Shown piece after piece: positions 56,028 to 62,000 of a stretch of DNA of 64,000 nucleotides. This DNA comes from Periplaneta americana (Eukaryota; Arthropoda; Insecta; Blattodea; Blattidae): contig NC_091119.1 in NCBI RefSeq assembly GCF_040183065.1, positions 193,975,543-194,039,542 of the forward strand, given 5' to 3'. The notes below the pieces were generated by a model. It saw only the letters and a program-made list of their open reading frames with translations, made no database searches and had not been told where the DNA came from. A program made the translations under genes and the position numbers. The stretch's first letter is position 1; the number at the start of each line of letters is the position of its first letter.

Positions 56028-59000
56028 CACAGTTTCATAGAACCAAATGAAACATTTCATCTCCCTGTAGTCGTAGATGCTCTAGCGGTTAACACGCTTC
56101 AACGTTCACGGTTTTCATTCAGCAATAAAATCCTTGCACAGAGTAGGCTTACTTTCTTTTTTACATGTGGTATGCTATTTTTTTTATTTAATAACGTACT
56201 GCATCATTCAATGTAAGCATAGTTGTAGAAAATTGACTGTAACAAGGAAAGAAAGGGTTTCCGAACCAAGATTCATATAGCCTAATATTTTTTCATCTGA
56301 AATATTACAAGAATATGGCCCTAAAATTTTGACATATATTTTGGTTATACCCTGTATATATCATAGAAATGTTATATTTCTTGGAAATTATTCTTATTAC
56401 CGTCAGAGAGAAATTGTGAAATTATGTAATAAATCGGGAAAAACAAGGATAAATGTCGATATATGCTTTTAAATATGTAAAATAGAAATGTGTATGCATT
56501 TAAAGGGTTCGAAAGTAAAAACCATCATCGGAAAAGATGCATTTTTACTTTCTTAGTATTTCACATCAACAAAAACATACAATTTCATGAAGTTCGCAGT
56601 ATAATATTATCACTACAAGAATAAGTTAGATAACTGCTTGAGACCTTAATTTCTAATCCTAATAAAACTGACTCTCATAAAATTAAAGTATTTCTGCTAG
56701 ATCTAATTGCTGTATTTAGTATATGTGTGTCATATACAGGGACATCATTTTATTTTTACTTCAATTTTTATTGTACCTGAGTTTTTGAATGTACTTCACT
56801 TCCACCCCTTCTACTAATGAAGTTACAACTGTCCTCCAGACAGAACCAAGGCCGCATATAGTAAACAGTACTGAGTTAGTGAGTATAGTACGTTCCAGAA
56901 ATATGTTCGCGTGTTCCAATGACGAAAGAGCTTTCAATATTGAATCATATTTTCGCACAGGTACTGTCCGTTTGCCTACGTCGCATCCTGATTTCCCCCA
57001 CCTGCTTCTGCACGCCCCTCTGTAAAAGCTGGGCTGTCTTAGCTCTTTTCTGAAAACATTAATTTATGTTAGGAATTTGATGTTTACGTAATATTATATA
57101 ACTGTATAAAATAACTTAAATAAAAGGGCCTCGTTAAGTAATTAACTGACACGTGATTTCCCCCCTTTCTACGATCCTGCGACATAACCACTTGGACGGA
57201 GAGTAGATAGCATGTCTGAGTAATTTTATCTGTGCGGGTCGGGCAGAAGTGAAAATTGAATTTACAGTACGTAAGGTACTCTTTTGTAGAGTAGGTACAG
57301 AATTATTTCAACACGAGTTACTAGTACGAAGGACAAAACTGGCAATTGGAATTAGATGCAATAGTCTATAGTGCGATAATATGCACAAAAAAACTGAAGC
57401 CTGTATCGAAATGAACGGCCACCATTTTCAAAAATGTGTTTAAATATTCATATTATGATTATTTTTCAATTTAACTTCTTTCTCTATATCGTACGTTAAT
57501 GTGCTGTAGACAGTATAATATACACTGCATAATGAATACGTCCGAATGGATAACTAAGTTCGTGAGTAAAAACACTTATTTTTAATACAGTACTGTATTT
57601 TGATTAAACAAAAACCTAATGAAAATTATCGAACTTTACGTAAATGGATGAACTACTTTTCTTCCCTCCTATACCTAGTAGAGTGATTTGTTTGTGTTTT
57701 ACGACAATATCATCGAACTACAATCGTGGAAGGGGATAGCAAACTGTGTTTCCGGTTCTCTAAAGGTATAGCCAGGTTAATATTAAAAATGTTAGTAAAA
57801 ATAAAATGATGTCCCTGTACAATCAGGACCTGAAGTTCCATAAAATATTGGATTTCAAACATTATTAGATATGTAAGACACTGAGATTCCGTGTAATGAT
57901 CGGTTGCAGATGTTTGACAACATCGGGAGCCTGAGGTTGGGTCCTGACAGTCAGGATCGTCCCATCGCATCTGCGATGATCTCGTGTGAAGGCGAGGTGA
58001 TGGAATTCCGCGAAGACGTCCTCACTATGGGACGAGTCGAAGACTGGATGAATGAAGTGCTTACAGCTATGAGAATAGCCAACCGCTACATCACCAAGAA
58101 AGCTATCTACGACTACGGGAAAGTGAGGAGGCCGAGGTGAGGGAGCAGCTTTTGTAGTCTAATTGTGCTGCGATTCAAAAATTTTTCAATAAATCCAGGC
58201 CACGAAACAAACTAACCAGTATCGACACACATTTTATTGCAAAATATGAAGGTCCTACCTTCATAGAGGTTATGACACATAATATAGGATTCATTTATAA
58301 CTGGGAAGATTGGACCTGAGTCGAAAACGCGCAGAGGGGAATGCACTTCCTCCCTTCCGTCGCTACAAAGGAGACGTCATCATAGTCTGCTGCGCATACC
58401 AAGCTTAACCCAGGTCTTACCTTCCTACCTGTATATGTGTTATCACAAATTTTATTTTTCATTTTGGCTCTCTTTCTTTTTCGATTTCACAGAACTGAAT
58501 GGATGCTAGACTACCAGGGAATGATCTGTTTGGCAGCAAATCAAGTATGGTGGACAGCTGAAGTGGAAAATGTTTTTGACAAAGTGAAACAGGTCAGGCT
58601 TATTTCAGGCTTAGATGTAACAATTTTAAATTTGAATAAACAACGTATTAGATTTTCCTCAGTCCTTTGATTCTCAATGAAATATTTCTCATTAACATTT
58701 TGAAATAGAATTAACACATTTAAACAACTTTATTTTGTCACATGACAGTTAATTCCTCAATGTAAACAAGATTATACAGTGTGAGTAAAAAGTATGTAGC
58801 ACTCGCTATAACTTTCGTTTTTTAATTTTATTAAGTAACTCTATGTACAAACGTTTTAGGTATGAAACAAGATAATATTTTTAACATCTTTTCTAAAGCT
58901 AGTACATTTTCATTAATAAAGAGTGCGCCAAGGATTCTATTTTTTAATGGCATCATGTAATATTTATTTTTCCAATTCTATATTATTTAGGTCTCAAAAC

Positions 59001-62000
59001 ATACAAGATACAAAAATGTTTTTGTAAATTAAAATAACATATATATTATGGCATAAAAATAGATATGCATTGAACTTTAACTACAATATTAATACAAGAC
59101 ACAGATGTTGAAAAAAGAAAAACCATTAAAAACAATTTAACAATGTTCTAATTGTGTCACGTGTTGATATCAGTTCACAGGTGTTCAAAATAGTCCCCAT
59201 TCACACACAAGCAAGGCATGCATAAATCCGCTTTGAAAATTGTTTAATGTTTTGAGCAACCCTTTTCAGATGATTTGTTGTACCTCATTCCCAATTCTTC
59301 GTTTCAATGATATCAGGTCTCATGTTTGGTCCTGGTAGACTCTTCACTTCAAGTATTTTTTATTTTAGTAGGTTATTTTACGATGCTTTATCAACAGCTT
59401 TGGTTATTTAGCGTCTGAATGAGATGAAGGTGATAATGCCGGTGAAATGAGTCCGGAGTCCAACACCGAAAGTTACCCAGCATTTGCTCGTATTGGGTTG
59501 AGGGAAAACCCCGGGAAAAACCTCAACCAGGTAACTTGCCCCGACCGGGAATCGAACCCGGGCCACCTGGTTTCGCGGCCAGACGCGCTAACCGTTACTC
59601 CACAGGTGTGGATCGCTTCAAGTATCCTCACAAGAGAAAACCTAATGAATTGATATCCAGGAATCAAATGTTTTTTACTGTCTTTTGTCAATAATAATTT
59701 TAATTCATTGTCACCTTATTTTCCCTAGAGATAAATTGGTATACTGAAGCATCTTTCTTTGTTATGTAGGCCTATATATCCACTGAAATCTTAAGTTTGA
59801 GTCAATTTTTACAAAACAATACTTCACAAATGCTAATATATATATATATATATATATATATTGCGTTTTCATACCTGAAGAATCCAAAAATAGAAAAATG
59901 TTTCCATTTAAGAAAAACACATGGTTCCACTAAAACAGACTCCTTGGCATATAGTTTATAAATGAAAACAAGGTTTTCAAAGACATGTTCAAATATTCCT
60001 TTTATTGTTCCCTGTAAGTTTTATATAATATAGCTCTTCATAAAATTAAAAATAGGAAAGCTACAGGCACTGTTCAGTACTTTTCGTTCATGTTGTATTT
60101 TCCTGAAATCCATTGATTGTCAACGAAATCGTTCTCAATGCATTTACAAATAGAGTTAACACATTTAAACAACTTTGTCACATGTCTTTTCATCCTTCTA
60201 TGGAAAGAAAGATTTAATGCTGTTTTATTCTTGTATTAAATTGTCATATCTCTTCCAAATACAGGGCAAGAAAAGAGCTATGAAGGAGTACCTCGACACT
60301 GTGAACAAACAACTGGATGAACTCGTGGTGAGGGTGCGTTCTCAATTATCCAAGAACGATCGAAAGAAATTCAACACTGTTCTCATCATCGATGTTCATG
60401 CCAGAGATATCATCGAGATGTTCGTCAGGGAAAGGTTTGTAATGTACTCGTATCTGTAGCCTCCATGTGCTTTTATCTAAACAATGACCAATTTCACCTG
60501 TATTCAGTTCCCAGTGTCTGGCTAGCTACATTTCAGCTAACAGATGACTTCTCACCAAAGGACCGATAACAAACAGATCCTGTGATATTTGTGGTGTACA
60601 AAGCGGCGATGGGGAACAAATTCCCCGAATACGTCATCTATTCATCGTCTCTGAATGGGAATGCTAAATAAAGAACGTAATTATTGTGAGTTGCATTAAT
60701 CTGGGGCATTAGGAAATGACATACATAGAATTCGGAACATAAAAACAACTCTGAAGCTTGAATAGCATTTGGTGTGACAGTCAAATAACTCTGCATAGGA
60801 AACCGATGTATACAACAATAGTATATTGGAGCCACGTAAGATTAGTTGCTGAAAAGCTAATATAGCAATCTTTTCAATGTTGCCAACTGTGACCAGATAT
60901 CAGCAAAGTACGTAAAATCGGAATGATATATACTGATATAGTCACACAAATAACAAATCGATGGTGTTGAACAGCAGTCTTGTATGTCAAAAAATTCAGT
61001 TTTACAGGAGAGTGAAAAGAATATTTTAATACCTTAATAACATACGAGGACATTTAAATGTCAAGTTTGTATCCATGCTTTGACTTAAGATATGTTTGCA
61101 GAATATTTGAAAAGATTTTTTGATCGAAATGAAGTGGAATCTCATTTATTAATTTTTTTGTCATATGAGGTTGCTATTCAACACCATGGAAATGCTGTAT
61201 TTTTTTATTAGTATTCACATACATTATTAATTACGTTCAAATTCAAATAACATTCCCTAGTAACTTTCATTTCATGAACGTTGCAGCGTTTTCAAAAGTA
61301 AACGATGCTGCCAACACAACAATTAGAAAATAACTAGGCCTATCAGTTGTATTTGTCACTTCTGAAATTCGAAACAAAGTTGAGAGAAGAAAATTCAAAT
61401 TTTCTGATTTATATACAAATTTTTTTAAACTTTCCCTTTGGCAACAATTTGATTTATTTCTTGTTTGACAGAACTTTTGAGCAAAAGTATTTAAAATAAA
61501 TATATTAATTACTAATTCCATCATAATTGTAAACAAATAATCAATCAATCTCCTTAATGTATCCAGCTGTTTGCTGACAACATAAAGTCCACTATAGTCC
61601 ACCGTAGTCCATTCAGTTGTTGTTTTTCACGAGAAATGAGGGGTATTTTGATCGGTGTTCTCGTGGGTACTCACCTTGTCTTGGTGAGTGGGCTTAAACT
61701 TGTTGTTTAAGCTAACAAGTAACAAAGAGGTATCCACATAAGCTGCATTAACACCAACGCAGTCCCACTATATATTTCACTGCTTATGATTCATTTAGTC
61801 CATCAGTGTAAAATTCTCCGGAGGTAAAATAGTCCTTCGATCGGATCTCCGGGTAGGGACTGCACTCAGGGATGCCAAGAATCGTACTAAAGTACTTATT
61901 TGGAACACCAAAAGTCACACCGTCCAGTCAATCATAGTAAACAAATAATAATTCAATAAAAAAATTCACTAATAACTAGAAAATCACTATTATCCCCTAG

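Larger units (their letters stand above)
55664..56736. other. Intron 19 middle, unassigned
   Basis: AT-rich apart from microsatellites at 55803 and 55968-56024; no repeat family or exon recognised. Confidence 0.4.

Noticed and set aside
55878..56216. Poly-Tyr and poly-Ile frames
   Set aside because: Translation of an (AAT)n microsatellite.
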